A DNA stretch of 64,000 bases from NCBI GenBank assembly GCA_900660155.1, contig CABFPE010000051.1, forward strand, positions 1,390,111-1,454,110, in the 5' to 3' direction. The first letter of the stretch is position 1; every line of letters begins with the position of its first letter. The position numbers and the translations under genes were made by a program. The DNA is from Hofstenia miamia (lineage: Eukaryota > Xenacoelomorpha > Acoela > Hofsteniidae). The notes below the pieces were generated by a model, which saw nothing but the letters and a program-made list of their open reading frames with translations, did not search any database and had not been told where the DNA came from. Of this stretch, positions 10,130 to 21,885 are shown piece by piece.

Positions 10130-11840
10130 ACTTTTACACGAATGCATCCCTGACTTGTATAGTTTTTAGACAATGGAATAAATTATTTGTATATTTACTT
10201 CATATTTACATATGAGCAACATAAATCTTGCAAGAAGTGTTTCTTCCATGTACATTATTCACTTCTCTTCTTTTGATTTTGTGACTTGATGATTTAATTA
10301 ATGAAATTATTGCCACCCAAAATCTTTCTTATACAAAACAGATTGAAATGATAAAGGTAAAATGCAGTTTATCATGTTTAGTCCCTATGAATATGAAGCA
10401 CTAAGAGATATTAAACAGGGCAACAGCATTTAATCAATTAAACATATAGAGTAAGTTAGTAAATAAGAGATACGGTCAGGCTTGCCACCATGCGAGCTTG
10501 TTCACACAAGCCAACAGTGAAATACTGTTGTCCGCACAGTACAACAAATTCATTAAATGTATTAGTAAAATATCAATTTAAGAATGTCTTTAAGGATACC
10601 AAACGAATCACGATTTTTTGGCCACCAAATCTCTTTAATAACAAAAGATATATAGTAGTAGTTTCAATAAATTGCAGTAAACAAACTAAGAATTACGTAT
10701 CGCATTTAAGTTTATTCGATTTCTAAGTTGCTGAAAAACTTCTACATTATAAATAAAGCTTTACTAGTTAATTTTTTTATTTAGCATTGAAAATGCTATT
10801 AAACAGACCTTTGTAAAATGTTTAATTAAAAAATACACGTAGGTATAAGGCAGAAACTATACAATTTTGTCACTTTACGACATACAGATCGCTTTCCTAG
10901 AGCATTCGGAGACCTACCATTCAAAGAACACAGCAGAAATTCCCAATTTCTGCGAAATTCTAAAAAGGACGCATCGCGTTTTGCAATCGAAGTCGTCAAT
11001 TGTAAATATATACATTTTCAAAAATATAATATTTAATTTTAAATTCCTCTGTAGATAAAGAATATAAACATATATTTAATAAAGTGTTAAGCATTTATTA
11101 AGATTTCAAAAGCAGCATTTTTTGCTTCATTGATTGTTGTAATTTGCGAAAATTTTTTGTATGTTGTCATTTTGGAAATTTTTTGTTCGCAAAATTCTAT
11201 GTAAAGCACTAAACTTGGGTCTCCCACTAATAAGAAGTACACCTCTGATTGTAAGATCACATATCAAAAACTTATTGGATTATAATGCCTATATTTACAT
11301 AGGATAAATAACTCAATAACTAGCTTTAAAAATACAAAGACAATATACTATAAAAATTTATTGCATCCAATTCAATATTGTAGATTTGTATCCAACATAC
11401 ATGTTGGGTTGCGTACAAAACAAAGCTTCAAATTCTAAGCAACACACAATGGCAATACGGGGCAGGGCTGTACAGAAAACTGCTGCGGAAAGCACTCACT
11501 GATAAAAATCTGCTAAAGATGGCAGCCAGCAGTCGTGAAAGATTGTTATTGGCAAGGCAGGGATTAAAGCTGCTGTGTTATTTCATTATACATTTGTGCA
11601 TAAAGCTAAAACAACAGTTAGATGATCAAGAACGCATAGATAAGATCTTCAACTGGTCAATTTGCACAGCGTCTAAGCAATAAGCACAAAGCAACTTAAT
11701 ATTGCACGCACTAGGCACTATTTCTAAGATCTCCATACTACATAATAATATGTATGAGTCTGATTTTCATTTTTAAGTACTTGCATAGCCAAAGAAACAG
11801 CAAAAATTACATTTCAGTCTTTATTAAAAACTAAATATTA
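10130..11840. other. Intergenic, no gene recognised
   Basis: AT-rich sequence downstream of the receptor gene. There are small open frames (for example 10490-10726), but none has domain signal or splice context. A 16-bp palindrome (CCAACATACATGTTGG) lies near 11393. Confidence 0.6.
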
Positions 11841-11855
11841 GAAAAATGCAGATAT

Positions 11856-12423
11856 TTGTCAATTACAAGCATTGGCAAAGTCCTCAGTAAGTGTTTGCAA
11901 AGAAAGAATTTAGATGTGTTTAAAGAGTTAATAAAACAAAATTTGCATGGAATGGGTATCCCCTCCGTTGTAAATATTGCCCCTTCAGCTTATTTAGCGT
12001 CTGTGACTGGATCTTTCAAACTAATAAGCAATATATTGCATGGAAAGACATTTCCCGACATTTATTCTAATTCAGCCCTCTGTGCATGGCAAAACCAAGT
12101 GTACTCCACTGTTTTACCCTGTGGCTCACCTTTTCAAAAGGATTGGCTGGAACCGGTACATGAAAAAATTTTCAGTGATATCATTTCCGGATGCAACGAA
12201 TATAATAAAAAAAGATTAACCGCCTTTAAAAGCAAATTTCAAGGTTCCTGGTTGAATGCACTGCCATCAAAATCTCTGGGTTTAAAATGTACTGACGCTC
12301 AATTTAGAATTAGTTTTGCTCTACGTACGGGCTCTAAAATTTGTGAAAAACATATTTGTTCATGTGAAACACCTGTTGATGAATTAGGTACCCATGGTTT
12401 ATCTTGCAAGAAGAGTGCTGGCA
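11856..12423 (+). mobile_element. LINE-type reverse-transcriptase ORF, C-terminal part
   Basis: An open frame ending at a single-N join. The segments MGIPSVVNIAPSAYLASV, then GSWLNALPSKSLGLKCTDAQ and a Cys-His cluster (CEKHICSCETPVDELGTHGLSCKKSAG region, about residues 165-188) match the region downstream of the reverse transcriptase in a non-LTR-type lineage common in invertebrate genomes. In that family the segment normally continues into a basic, endonuclease-like end. Here it stops at the N. The precise clade is not determined. Confidence 0.65.
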
Positions 12424-12424
12424 N

Positions 12425-12953
12425 TAGAATTATAAAAGAAAAACTAGAAGACTTACTACAAAGTCAAGAAACTAAAAACAAACAAAGTGATTATTTATAC
12501 AATTACATCTTTAATATTGAATATCGAGGCATACAATCAATTAAATTACAGAAATATCTGAAAAGAATCACTCCATCATTTTTAAAGATAGGCTTTATAC
12601 TAAAGACCAATAAACTAAGACATATAATAGGACTAAAAACAGAAACCAAGATCGAAAACATTTCCAAAGTAATATATGAAATAACTTGCAACTGTGGTGC
12701 ACAATACATTGGAAAAACGTCAAGGAATTTACAATTAAGAATTAAAGAACACAAAATTCATTCGACCATCTCTGATCATTTAAAGAACTGTAATATGAAA
12801 TTTACATATAAAATTTTATCCAAGGCAATTGATAATTTTCAACTAAGCATCATTGAATCAATTTATATAGAATTAAAGGAACCAAGCTTAAACAACAAAG
12901 ATGAATATAAATACAAACTAAATTTATCGAAAATATTATTAAAAAATATATAA
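12425..12953 (+). mobile_element. Penelope-like element, GIY-YIG endonuclease end
   Basis: From the single N onward the frame encodes the linker and GIY-YIG nuclease of a Penelope-like retroelement. It reads KVIYEITCNCGAQYIGKTS (the VIY...YIG pair with a preceding Cys pair), then RNLQLRIKEHK with the catalytic Arg, an SDHLKNCN segment and IESIYIELKEPSLNNKDE. The reverse transcriptase part is missing: the sequence before the N belongs to another element. It ends with TAA at 12953. Confidence 0.8.
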
Positions 12954-12990
12954 AAATATGTAATTTGATGAATATGTTGTAAATTTTATT

Positions 12991-13025
12991 TTTGAAAATG
13001 GCAGCGGCATGCCGAAACATGTTAA
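12991..13025 (+). ncRNA. Degenerate hammerhead-ribozyme-like motif
   Basis: About 40 bp after the Penelope-like ORF. A GGCA...TGCC hairpin is followed by CGAAACATGT and preceded by TTGAAAA where a hammerhead core would have CTGATGA. Penelope-like elements are known to carry small hammerhead ribozymes near their ends. The GAAAC side and stem II are intact here, while the CUGANGA side has several substitutions, so it is probably inactive. Confidence 0.4.
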
Positions 13026-13547
13026 AATAAATGATGCGTTTCTTTTTTAAATTCATATATAAACTCAAGAATTTTGAATGATAAAAAAGCTTCGAGTTCA
13101 ACTAAAATGAGCATTAAATGTTTGAAATCTATTCTTTTTCTCCAAGAAATGAAAATAATACACAACCTAAAGAATTCAAGAAGGAATTGTAATCATTAAT
13201 TCTAAAGCAAAAATTTATATCAGGTAGAACATGAATAGGATTTAAATTTTACAATAATGACTATACAATAAATCAAAATTAGTAAACTACCCGTACCATT
13301 GTTTTTTCATTTTTTATTGTACTTAGTAGTTAATGACGCTATTCATTTGGAATATCAGTTAAATATTGTAAAAAATTATAGATTATCTTATGTTATGAAC
13401 CCGTACTTTTTGACCAAATTCAAAATGTTGCCATTGAAATCCGCTTTTCTTCATGTTTACCCTCCCACCAGAATTCTTCCTTGAGTAACTTCTTCAGAGT
13501 AACTGCTTTGATTTCTTCTTTTTTTGTTGTTGATGTTAAGAGAGCCT

Positions 13548-13660
13548 GTGCCACTTTTTTCTGATTGGTCGGAAGGGAGAGTCCAGGACGTCTCACTCTG
13601 ATTCATGGCCTATTTTCGGTCATAGACGTTGACGGGGTTGTAGTGACGTCATGGAAATTA
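13548..13660. promoter_or_regulatory. CCAAT/CRE-bearing repeat, copy A
   Basis: A relatively GC-rich island with an inverted CCAAT box (CTGATTGGTCG), an AGAGTCCAG block and a full CRE palindrome (TGACGTCA, about 13641). A second copy with the same motif order is at 23440-23600. It could be a promoter block or a piece of a repeat family. No gene start is evident beside either copy. Confidence 0.4.
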
Positions 13661-16600
13661 TATCACATTGTGATAATTTATTGGTGACTAAACTTGTTAC
13701 GTTTTGCAAAATGATTTACTTTCCTATCCATAAAAAATTCCAAGCGTTTCTAATAGCTAGTCAATCTATGTACATAATTTAATTTATTTTTTTGGGGCTC
13801 TATACATTCTATGCAAATTTTTACATTTCGTTTTTCAAATATGCTGCTATTTCATAGCAAAAATTCGTACATTTAATTTGTTTTCTGCTAACATACAAAA
13901 TACAAAACAGAAAAAATATTCGCCATACTTAAATATTACAAGCATATGAAATATATGATAAAGGCAATATCATTTTCTGAAAAATTGTTTATGTGATGCT
14001 GTAGGTAGGATTTATAGTCTTTGCATTTCTTTTTTGTTTTATACGGATTTTTTGGAGTTGTACATTTTTGTAGACTGTTACATCTTTTTCAGACTATTTG
14101 GTGTATGGGTTTTGCATGCTTGTAGACATTTACATGGCTTTTCCACTTCACTGTTTTATAACAATTGGATATTGCTTGCTACGAAATTTGTTTGAATTCC
14201 TTATCCACTTGTACTGTAGGTGGCAAAGAAGCAATGACACACTTGTTGTTCATTGGATTATAGTTGATGTCTGCTACACATTTGATTTTCTCATCTGTAG
14301 ATAAGAATTCTGGTTGTCAAATTTGTCACAATTCTATGTAGGGATCGCTCTTCTGCATGTATAAATGCTGGTAAATAGTGTATTATTCGCATGCAAAAAT
14401 ACAGGCACGTGATTTTAAAAAATAGATCGCTGAGAATTTTGAGAAAATTACAAACTAATAATTTATTGGAAAATATAGTAAAAAACAACGTTTATGAAAT
14501 CATTTAATTATGATATAAAGTCTACTATGACTTAAATTTAGACATATTTGGATAATATCATCTAAATAACACAAACAGGGCGAAAATAAATGCGTATAAT
14601 TTAATTTCAGTAAGTTGCTAGGGAAAAATGGAAAATTTAAAATGCATGCGATTAAACAAGATATTCAACACAACAAAAATCAATGTGTATAAATTCCGTC
14701 CAGTCAATTGTTAGTTAAGATATTTAAACATGCAATTAAAACAAGACACTCGATACCTCCTCAGAAGTCAATGTGTGTAAATTCATTTTAAACAGATATT
14801 TAAAAAAACATACTCAGTTAAACATGAAATATTATAATGTACATAGGTTATGAAAACAAAAGTATTGACATACCTTGTTATTTGCATGTAGATGCATTCG
14901 AAATCACCAGTCCAATACGCATTGTCTTTAATCTTTACGTTTATTAGTCACCAGTTTGCGCTGTTCTCTCTCATAAAGAAAAAAAAAGATCAAGAAAAAG
15001 AATTAAAAAATTTATAAAATACACTAATCAATTTTAATCAATTATACAAGCAAGTACATGTCGCCAAATTGTTTGACAAAAAATTGAGGACGAATCGCTC
15101 CTCATTGATTTTAGTTTACGGGAAAGGACCCCGCAGACGATAAACGTGGTTTATGCAAAATTAAAACGCGACAGGTACATGTTTTAATTAAAAATGTAAA
15201 AATTCTAGTATAAATAGTCACTAAGAATAGTAATATGTTGATGAAATAAATTCTTAGGAATTTCATTTATCTTTATATTATTTTAGTTTTATTTATTAAT
15301 TACAATGTCAAGCTAAGCATTTCATGCAAAGTAGTGGTCAGGATACCATGGCGAGAACGACTATTTAGGTTTGAGTCCCTGACTGTGAAATGCATTTAGG
15401 CTATGAACAGGTGTAAGGTTCTTCCACAATCATGCTTAGCTTGCAATTGATTGCAACTCGATTTACATGTAGTAACAAACTCGATAAAGGCTGAGCAACC
15501 ACAGTAGGATAAACTATCCCTAACTAGATCCAAATTAATGTCTGTAAGAGACCATGTTATATTGTATTGAATTATTAAACGTAAGCTAGGAAGCTGCTTT
15601 GTTAATTAATAATATTTTAACTTGATTTTATAAATGATTTTATTTTATTTTACAATCAGCAACTAGTGTCCATTATTTCTCATGTGATTATAACACACTC
15701 AATGCACTGCATGTTTTACAAAAGCTATTGAGTTAAGTCGAGTTGTGACGTTAGTATTTAATCAATGCACTAAGTAGGGCACACATAATAAATCTCTATT
15801 GAGTTGAGTCATCATTGATGCAGAATGGGGAGCCATGCAATTGGTGAAACATTGGATACTGGTGTCACCTAAATAGTAATGGTTAATACTACTAACATAA
15901 CAAAACAATCGAGAAGATAGTTCCCTTCCTGCTATTTATGCCAATTAAAGGACTATTTGTTAGGGCTAAGAATTGCCAGGAAGATTATTCTAGTCAAGTA
16001 CAAATAATAATGTTTCCCCTACAAACCGATAATCAATGCTTATAAATTTTGTGAAAATTTTGAATTAATAATTTATTGGTCAAGATAGTGGAAAACAACG
16101 CTTATAAAATCGTTTAGCATGGTATAAACTCTGCTACAATATAAGCAATATTCGAATTTTGTACAATGGATGAAAGCAAAGACGTTAAATTCAAGGATTA
16201 AAGGCATGCAATGTTTCAATGTGTAGATGTATTTTGAAATCTAAACCACCCCCTGCCTTTGCATGTAGACATATTTTGAAATTGACATAAACACAAAGTA
16301 TCAGCTCAAACAGAGCAAACAATTTAGATAAGATATTGCTACTATCATTTTTGTTTGGATTGTTGACTATGATTCCATAGTAATATATGAATTCACCCAG
16401 TCAAATTAACATTAATTGACGTAGACAAGCATGATTTAACGCTATGTTGTTCAAGATAACAAAAATGCATAAAATTACTTAAAGACGCTATAACTTCAAT
16501 TATTGATTGAAAATAGAAGCATAATAAGTGTTCAGGGAATAGATTCAACCAAACATTTCTTCACATATTCTGAGTGCTGGAAAAAAACCCAAAATTTAAA

Positions 16601-17174
16601 TGCACATTCTGTAAAATTCAGAAATAAATGTACATGTATAATAAAGACAGTGTGAAATCAAAACATCCCTTTCATGGCTAGATGTAAAACATGGCTAGAT
16701 TGACCAAGCTTTCACTTCAATTTACCCTCGTCAATCAGAATAATCACAAATTTGATCTATTCTTTAACATGATATGAAAGAAATAGATTCTCTATTATAA
16801 AGCAATTACATCCATAATGTAACAATTAGTTAAAAACATATAGCCAAAGCATGACTAGAACAAAGAACTATTTACACATTGTAAAACAAACAATTCACCT
16901 ATCTTTAAAAATACAATATCATTTCATTATTTTTTTGTTGAATATTTTTTCTTGAATTTCTTTTAATTTCTTGCCAATTCCCTGCAAGTTTTTACAAAGA
17001 AAAATCTAAGAAATTTCCAAAAACTTATCAAGATTTTCCACTTTTGATTAACTTCCATTGGATTGAACAGTCTGAATATGTTAATTTTGTGCATGACTGC
17101 GGCGAAAAGTGCGAAAGTGCAGTGCGATGACTTAGAAGAAATCCAATAAAGTTTCGAGAAATCACCTGGCGACA

Positions 17175-17221
<47 letters not shown>

Positions 17222-17870
17222 AGCTGTTTGACAAAAGTAACCTGAATTAATTTTGATCAGCTTAAATTTACATTATGATCATGTTTTTGATCACACTAAA
17301 TGATGTTCACAAGAAATTACTTTCATCAATACGCTTTGAGCTGAGAATTTAGGTTTAGGTCTATTTCTTCTTTCGCTAATTCTGAATTAATAAAATCGTA
17401 TACATTGCTTCTTGAAAGTTGAGAGAACTTCTTGTATTCTGAACAATAAACTAACTGTACATAATAGCTTTAGGACGGATTTTTTCAATGTAAGTTTGCA
17501 TGTGCAATACTCACTTCATTTTAATGAATGTTTATTGAAGTAACTTCTCTGTTTCATCTTTGAATAGACAAGGAGTTGAGCTAAACCGTTCATTTAATAA
17601 TTTTTGGGACATAAATATAAATCATGCATTATTTCTTAATTCTTGATTCAATATATCTTTATTTTAATAACTAATTTGCACAAGGATTGAGTGTTCTTTA
17701 AGCGTTAACATTACTAACCCATACTAATTATCCACACATTTATAGTGAATGGTAATCTCTTAAATATCACATCTTTACACATAAACAACCTAGTCAATGT
17801 ATCTGCCCCACCATCACGTTTACTTTCTTTTGAATTTATTCGAGTTTTTTTGCAAAATGTTCATATACTT
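13661..17870. repeat. AT-rich region with degenerate dispersed repeats
   Basis: No gene recognised. Copies of one repeat are visible at 14431-14527 and 16041-16138 (shared core TAATAATTTATTGG, then AAAACAACG and TTATNAAATC). Shorter related pieces occur at about 14683-14720 and 14768-14810 (CAATGTGTRTAAATTC), and at about 16219-16249 and 16259-16290 (GTAGAYRTATTTTGAAAT). The family is unknown. Confidence 0.5.
15309..15443. repeat. tRNA-like short repeat with inverted ends
   Basis: The ends CAAGCTAAGCAT (15309-15320) and ATGCTTAGCTTG (15432-15443) are perfect inverted repeats. Inside is a tRNA-like body: AGTGGTCAGGAT resembling a D-arm/A-box region, GGTTTGAGTCC (15368-15378) close to the pol III B-box, and a possible 7-bp acceptor-like pair GCATTTC/GAAATGC (15318-15324, 15387-15393). 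The T-stem is poor and there are extra bases, so this is not a working tRNA gene. A tRNA-derived SINE or MITE is likelier. Confidence 0.4.
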
Positions 17871-17873
17871 ATA

Positions 17874-18698
17874 CAGTCCTTCTCAAAAGTGTGGAAATTC
17901 TTTAACCCTTTCGGTCCTAATGGGACATATACGTCCCAAGAACATTTTCCAAATACTAAAATCAATTTTAAACGTTTATAATATTTTTCATTATAATACT
18001 GCTGGGACATATTTGTCACATGGTCGAAAAACACTGTACCTATTATAAAAATTTTCAATTTTGCTTATGGTGGTTAAGGAGTGTCATAATAAGTGGGAGA
18101 TACTGAAAAAAATGATTGAAAGTTTATTGTGCAAAAGTCGGGTCGAAAGGGTTAAAGGCTGCGTGCCTTGTTGTCCTTAGATTTTAGAAAGCGGTGAATG
18201 GGATTTATCAGAACTCACTTGAAGGGAATTTAGTTTTCTAAAGGCGAAATGTAATTCTGATCGCGTTATATACCATTTTCATAGCGATATCAAATACTAC
18301 CTATCTATAAGAACTTATTATTCATTAACAATTTTAAGAAAAACAACTTTATTACAGAAAACTAGTTATTCAATAAAAATCACCAAAAACATCATGAAGA
18401 AATTATAAAAAATGGTCGAAAGTATCAAAGTTGAGGTCTCTAACGAGTTCGCACCAGTAGAACAAGTTCTGGACTCCACTTAAAATCGTTATGGAATAAT
18501 AAGTTTTCTATTATTAAAGATAGGTACTGTTTGATATCGCTATGAAAATGGTATATAACGCGATCAGAATTACAATTCGCCTGTAGAAAACTAAATTCCA
18601 TTCATGTGAGCTCCGATAAATCGCATTCACCGGTTTCTAAAATCTATGCCAAAAAGGCACGCGCTTTTAAAGTATTTCCAGACTTTTGAAAAGCACTG
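17874..18698. mobile_element. Long foldback Tc1-type MITE, interrupted
   Basis: CAGT...ACTG ends flanked by TA (17872-17873, 18699-18700) and two very long inverted arms. The left arm is 17874 to about 18334 (minus the insert) and the right arm about 18480-18698. Matching segments include ATTTTAGAAA, AATTCTGATCGCGTTATATA and CCATTTTCATAGCGATATCAA. There is no coding capacity. Arm divergence is modest, so it is not ancient. Confidence 0.85.
17906..18151. mobile_element. piggyBac-type MITE nested in the foldback element
   Basis: A 246-bp element with ends CCCTTTCGGTC and the mirrored GGTCGAAAGGG, flanked by TTAA duplications (17902-17905, 18152-18155). Removing the insert with one TTAA restores the left arm of the surrounding palindrome, so it inserted after that element. 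TTAA plus CCCTTT ends is the piggyBac pattern. A subterminal GGGACATATACGTCCC palindrome is present. Confidence 0.85.
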
Positions 18699-19493
18699 TA
18701 TGTCCCATTTAAGCAAATGCGTTTTTCAAGAATGCTATAATTCATAGTTTACTTATACTTTGCATGACTAATCTTATGATAATGGTAAGATAATATATTT
18801 ATAAGGTTTTTTGCTAAATTGCTAATTGGTACTTAAACTTTTTGTATTTTTTTACTTGAGCATGATATTCCTGTTTGATCAATCTGATCACGATTTGAAA
18901 ATACATATATTTTAATGAATCATGTGTTTAAAAAAGGCGTTTGCCAACCAATATCTGTGAAAAATGTTATGTTGATCCTTGTTTCTTGCCATTCATTTTT
19001 TGGCTGTCATTTTATCGACTCCCTTAAAGACAGACTGCATGTACATATATGTACCACTCTAGTGTGGCGTCATGGATGCATTTCAAAGTTTAATTTTGGC
19101 GATGGGGTGCTCCTTACTATCAGCTTTATGCGAATCATACGTTTTTACTACTAAAGCAGCTTCAGTTTCTTTATGGGTCTCAAAGGCTTAATCTTCTTGA
19201 TTATATTCAAATGGTGTTTAGCTGATCTCAATTATTTATCTTCTATGAAATCAGTAGAGCGGGATAAGCCAAAAGTGAAGATCTATATTAAGTGTAAAGC
19301 TGTGGCCAAAATTGCTCTTAGGTGCAAGTTTATAAATGATTTATTACACTGTGTGTACATAAAATTATTTTCAAAACGAAACTGTTTCCTTCAAGTTCAA
19401 ATTTTGCGATGAATCGAAATATCGAAAGCATTTTTTGTGATTTTTTGCATATTTTTTGTCTACAATTAATTTCACGTTTTTTATTTTTTACAG

Positions 19494-19523
19494 TTGAAGA
19501 GTTACAAAACTTTCCAAGATTAG
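19494..19523 (+). CDS. Penultimate exon (30 bp) of an unrecognised gene
   Basis: A tiny exon after a strong polypyrimidine/CAG acceptor (TTATTTTTTACAG), with donor TTAG/GTGCG. It reads (x)VEELQNFPRL plus one base. Its phase-1 end joins exactly to the terminal exon at 20880. Microexons are hard to prove by eye. The phase match and the splice sites are the only support. Confidence 0.4.
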   Translation: MKSYKTFQD

Positions 19524-20879
19524 GTGCGTTTTTCGTTCATGAAGACCCATATAAACTAAAGATCAATCTAATTATATATAGAATATTGAATAATATCATA
19601 ATTTGACAAATCAACCTTATATTTGGGCAATGTTTAAAGAAATATAACGATGATGCAGGACAAAAACATGAATTTTTTCAACTAACAGTTTGGTCAAATG
19701 TAATCAAGCATAATTTTGTCTTGACTTGTGGTAATAACAGCGTTATAAATCTTTTAAAATTTGATTTAGACGTTCGCCATGTTGGTTAGAAACATGACCC
19801 TGTCTTTCAATTAGTTCTGGTAACTTAATACTGCACAAATACACTTTTCTTGATTTTAAATTATTCATGTTACCTGAGTAAAAAGAATATAAATGTTGTG
19901 GTTGGAGTAAGAAGAACTGCCAGTGAAAAAATGCACATTTTTCAAACATGCAGCAAAGAGCAAAAAATTTAAGCTTAACAGTACATTTTTTGAATAAAAA
20001 TTTTTAAAAACAAACTTCAGAATCGGATTCAGAAGCAAAAATTCGACAAAAACAATAATATTTTCTATTGAAAATACTATAAAAACTTATTTGTACACAC
20101 AGTGTTACAAATCGATATTTTAATGAAATGCAATTCATTGGCTTAATAGCGTGGGAATAATCACATAGTACTATATTTTGTGAAGCTTCCAAGTAACTGT
20201 TGCTGGTAAACAGATGCTGGCTAGTTTTCGAGATAAAATATCTTCCACTATTTACACTTCAAATGTTCTCAGTCTATAGCATTTTTCAGCCAATGAAAAC
20301 TCACATTTTATACCTTTCACAATCAATTGGTTCATATTTTAAGTACAGCAAATATATCTATCTGGTAGTACAGCAAGTGTACGTAAATTTCGTTTTCTTC
20401 AATACCTTCTCTCCATTATCGGTTTAATAAATTTATTTTTAAGAATCATTACTAGAACGATTCCCTTTTCACGTAAAACTTATTAGTGAGCTCAAAAATG
20501 AACGAAATCTAAGAAATTTTGATGTTATATTAACCCAATGATACACTTTACGTTTACATATGACAACATATTATGGTTAAGGTGTCCAAACAGAAATCTT
20601 CAATCCTATGCAAAAGGTTTTCGTTCAAGAAATGATATTAGAACATTTAGTTTAACCTAGGGATGAAACTTTGACTTAACAAAAACATTTTAAACTTTTT
20701 TTGCCTTTACAGTCAGACTAGCTTTTTGCAAAATTCACGTGTTTTATGTCTAAAAAACTTTTTCTATGTGCTTTCATTTTATCTTTAGTGACTTTTACAT
20801 CACTTAATCATTATTTAATTTGGTTGGATTTTTGCTAATGAAATGTAATTTTTTATCAACAATCTAAGGAATGTTTTAG

Positions 20880-21094
20880 GTGCCTTTGCGATTCTTGGAA
20901 TCAAGGTATACTATTTTCTTAAACGTGGTGGTTTAAAATGGATTATTTGGAAGATGAACAGACCTCTTCATAAAATAATTAGAGTGGCTGCGGAATACTT
21001 GAAGATGTTTCCGATGCTGATCGCTACACTAATCATGAAATTCTTGCCACTGAAAGACCAGTTGCGTCGCTTCAACCATCGCTATAGCACATAA
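20880..21094 (+). CDS. Terminal exon of an unrecognised host gene
   Basis: After a TGTTTTAG acceptor the frame runs 71 codons to TAA. It starts GAFAILGIKVYYFLKRGG and ends QLRRFNHRYST. It is strongly basic with two hydrophobic stretches (AFAILGIKVYYFL and MLIATLIMKFL), suggesting a membrane-associated C-terminus. Codon use is less AT-biased than the flanks. I do not recognise the family. Upstream exons were not found in the preceding repeats. Confidence 0.5.
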
Positions 21095-21885
21095 TGTCTC
21101 TTAACATTTCATCTTGTCGCACATTTTTCCAAGAATTTGGTTCACTTTATACTTATCATAATTCAGGAAAATTTTATATTGAAAGTTCAGAATACGAGAC
21201 TATTTATTCTGTTTGAAATTAATTTTTTAATTCAGAATATTCTTCGTTTGAGTTACAGATTTTTTAATCACGTCATTTAATTTGTTTATTTTATTGAGTC
21301 CAACTTTTGCAAATATTTGTATTATTTTGTAAATAATTTAATAATTTTTTTATGTAACTTATATTTAAGTATATTTTTGTAATTGTTGTTTCTTATAATT
21401 CAAAGACCTCATATTTTTAGACAATTGAGCTTGACACTCTGAAACTTGGTGACTATATTTTGCTAACTTAGGCAGTTTACGTGCAAGTCTGTATCGTGTT
21501 TTTACAAAAACATTTGCATTTTATTATTAACAATAGAGGATTTTGCATTATGTGTATCAGTTGGTCTCGTCCAATATGCAAGGTATGGCATAAAATTTGA
21601 AATATTTTCAATATCATGTTTATAATAAAATGTTTCTCTTAATTTGAATTAGTTAAATTGACAGTAGACAGGCGTGTTAATGCTCAAAATGTGCATGAAT
21701 TTATGGTCTTTCTATTCATGCAATTTTTGTTTATATCGTCCTCTTCTATCAACCCAAAAATTGAGTATAACATAACCAATACCAAATGTTTGCAAAATTA
21801 GTTTTTCTGCAATTTAGTATAAAAGACTAACTTTTGTTATAGTTTATGTGTGCTGTTTATCTTCTGTCAAACGATTATATATAAC

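Noticed and set aside
11856-12953. A 365-codon open frame apparently fusing a reverse-transcriptase C-terminus to a GIY-YIG nuclease
   Set aside because: The frame crosses the single N at 12424. The left half belongs to a LINE-type family and the right half to a Penelope-like element. The N is an assembly join, so the fusion is not evidence of a new element.
15318-15393. A functional tRNA gene
   Set aside because: The A-box is imperfect, the T-stem pairs poorly and extra bases separate the T-arm from the acceptor-like stem.
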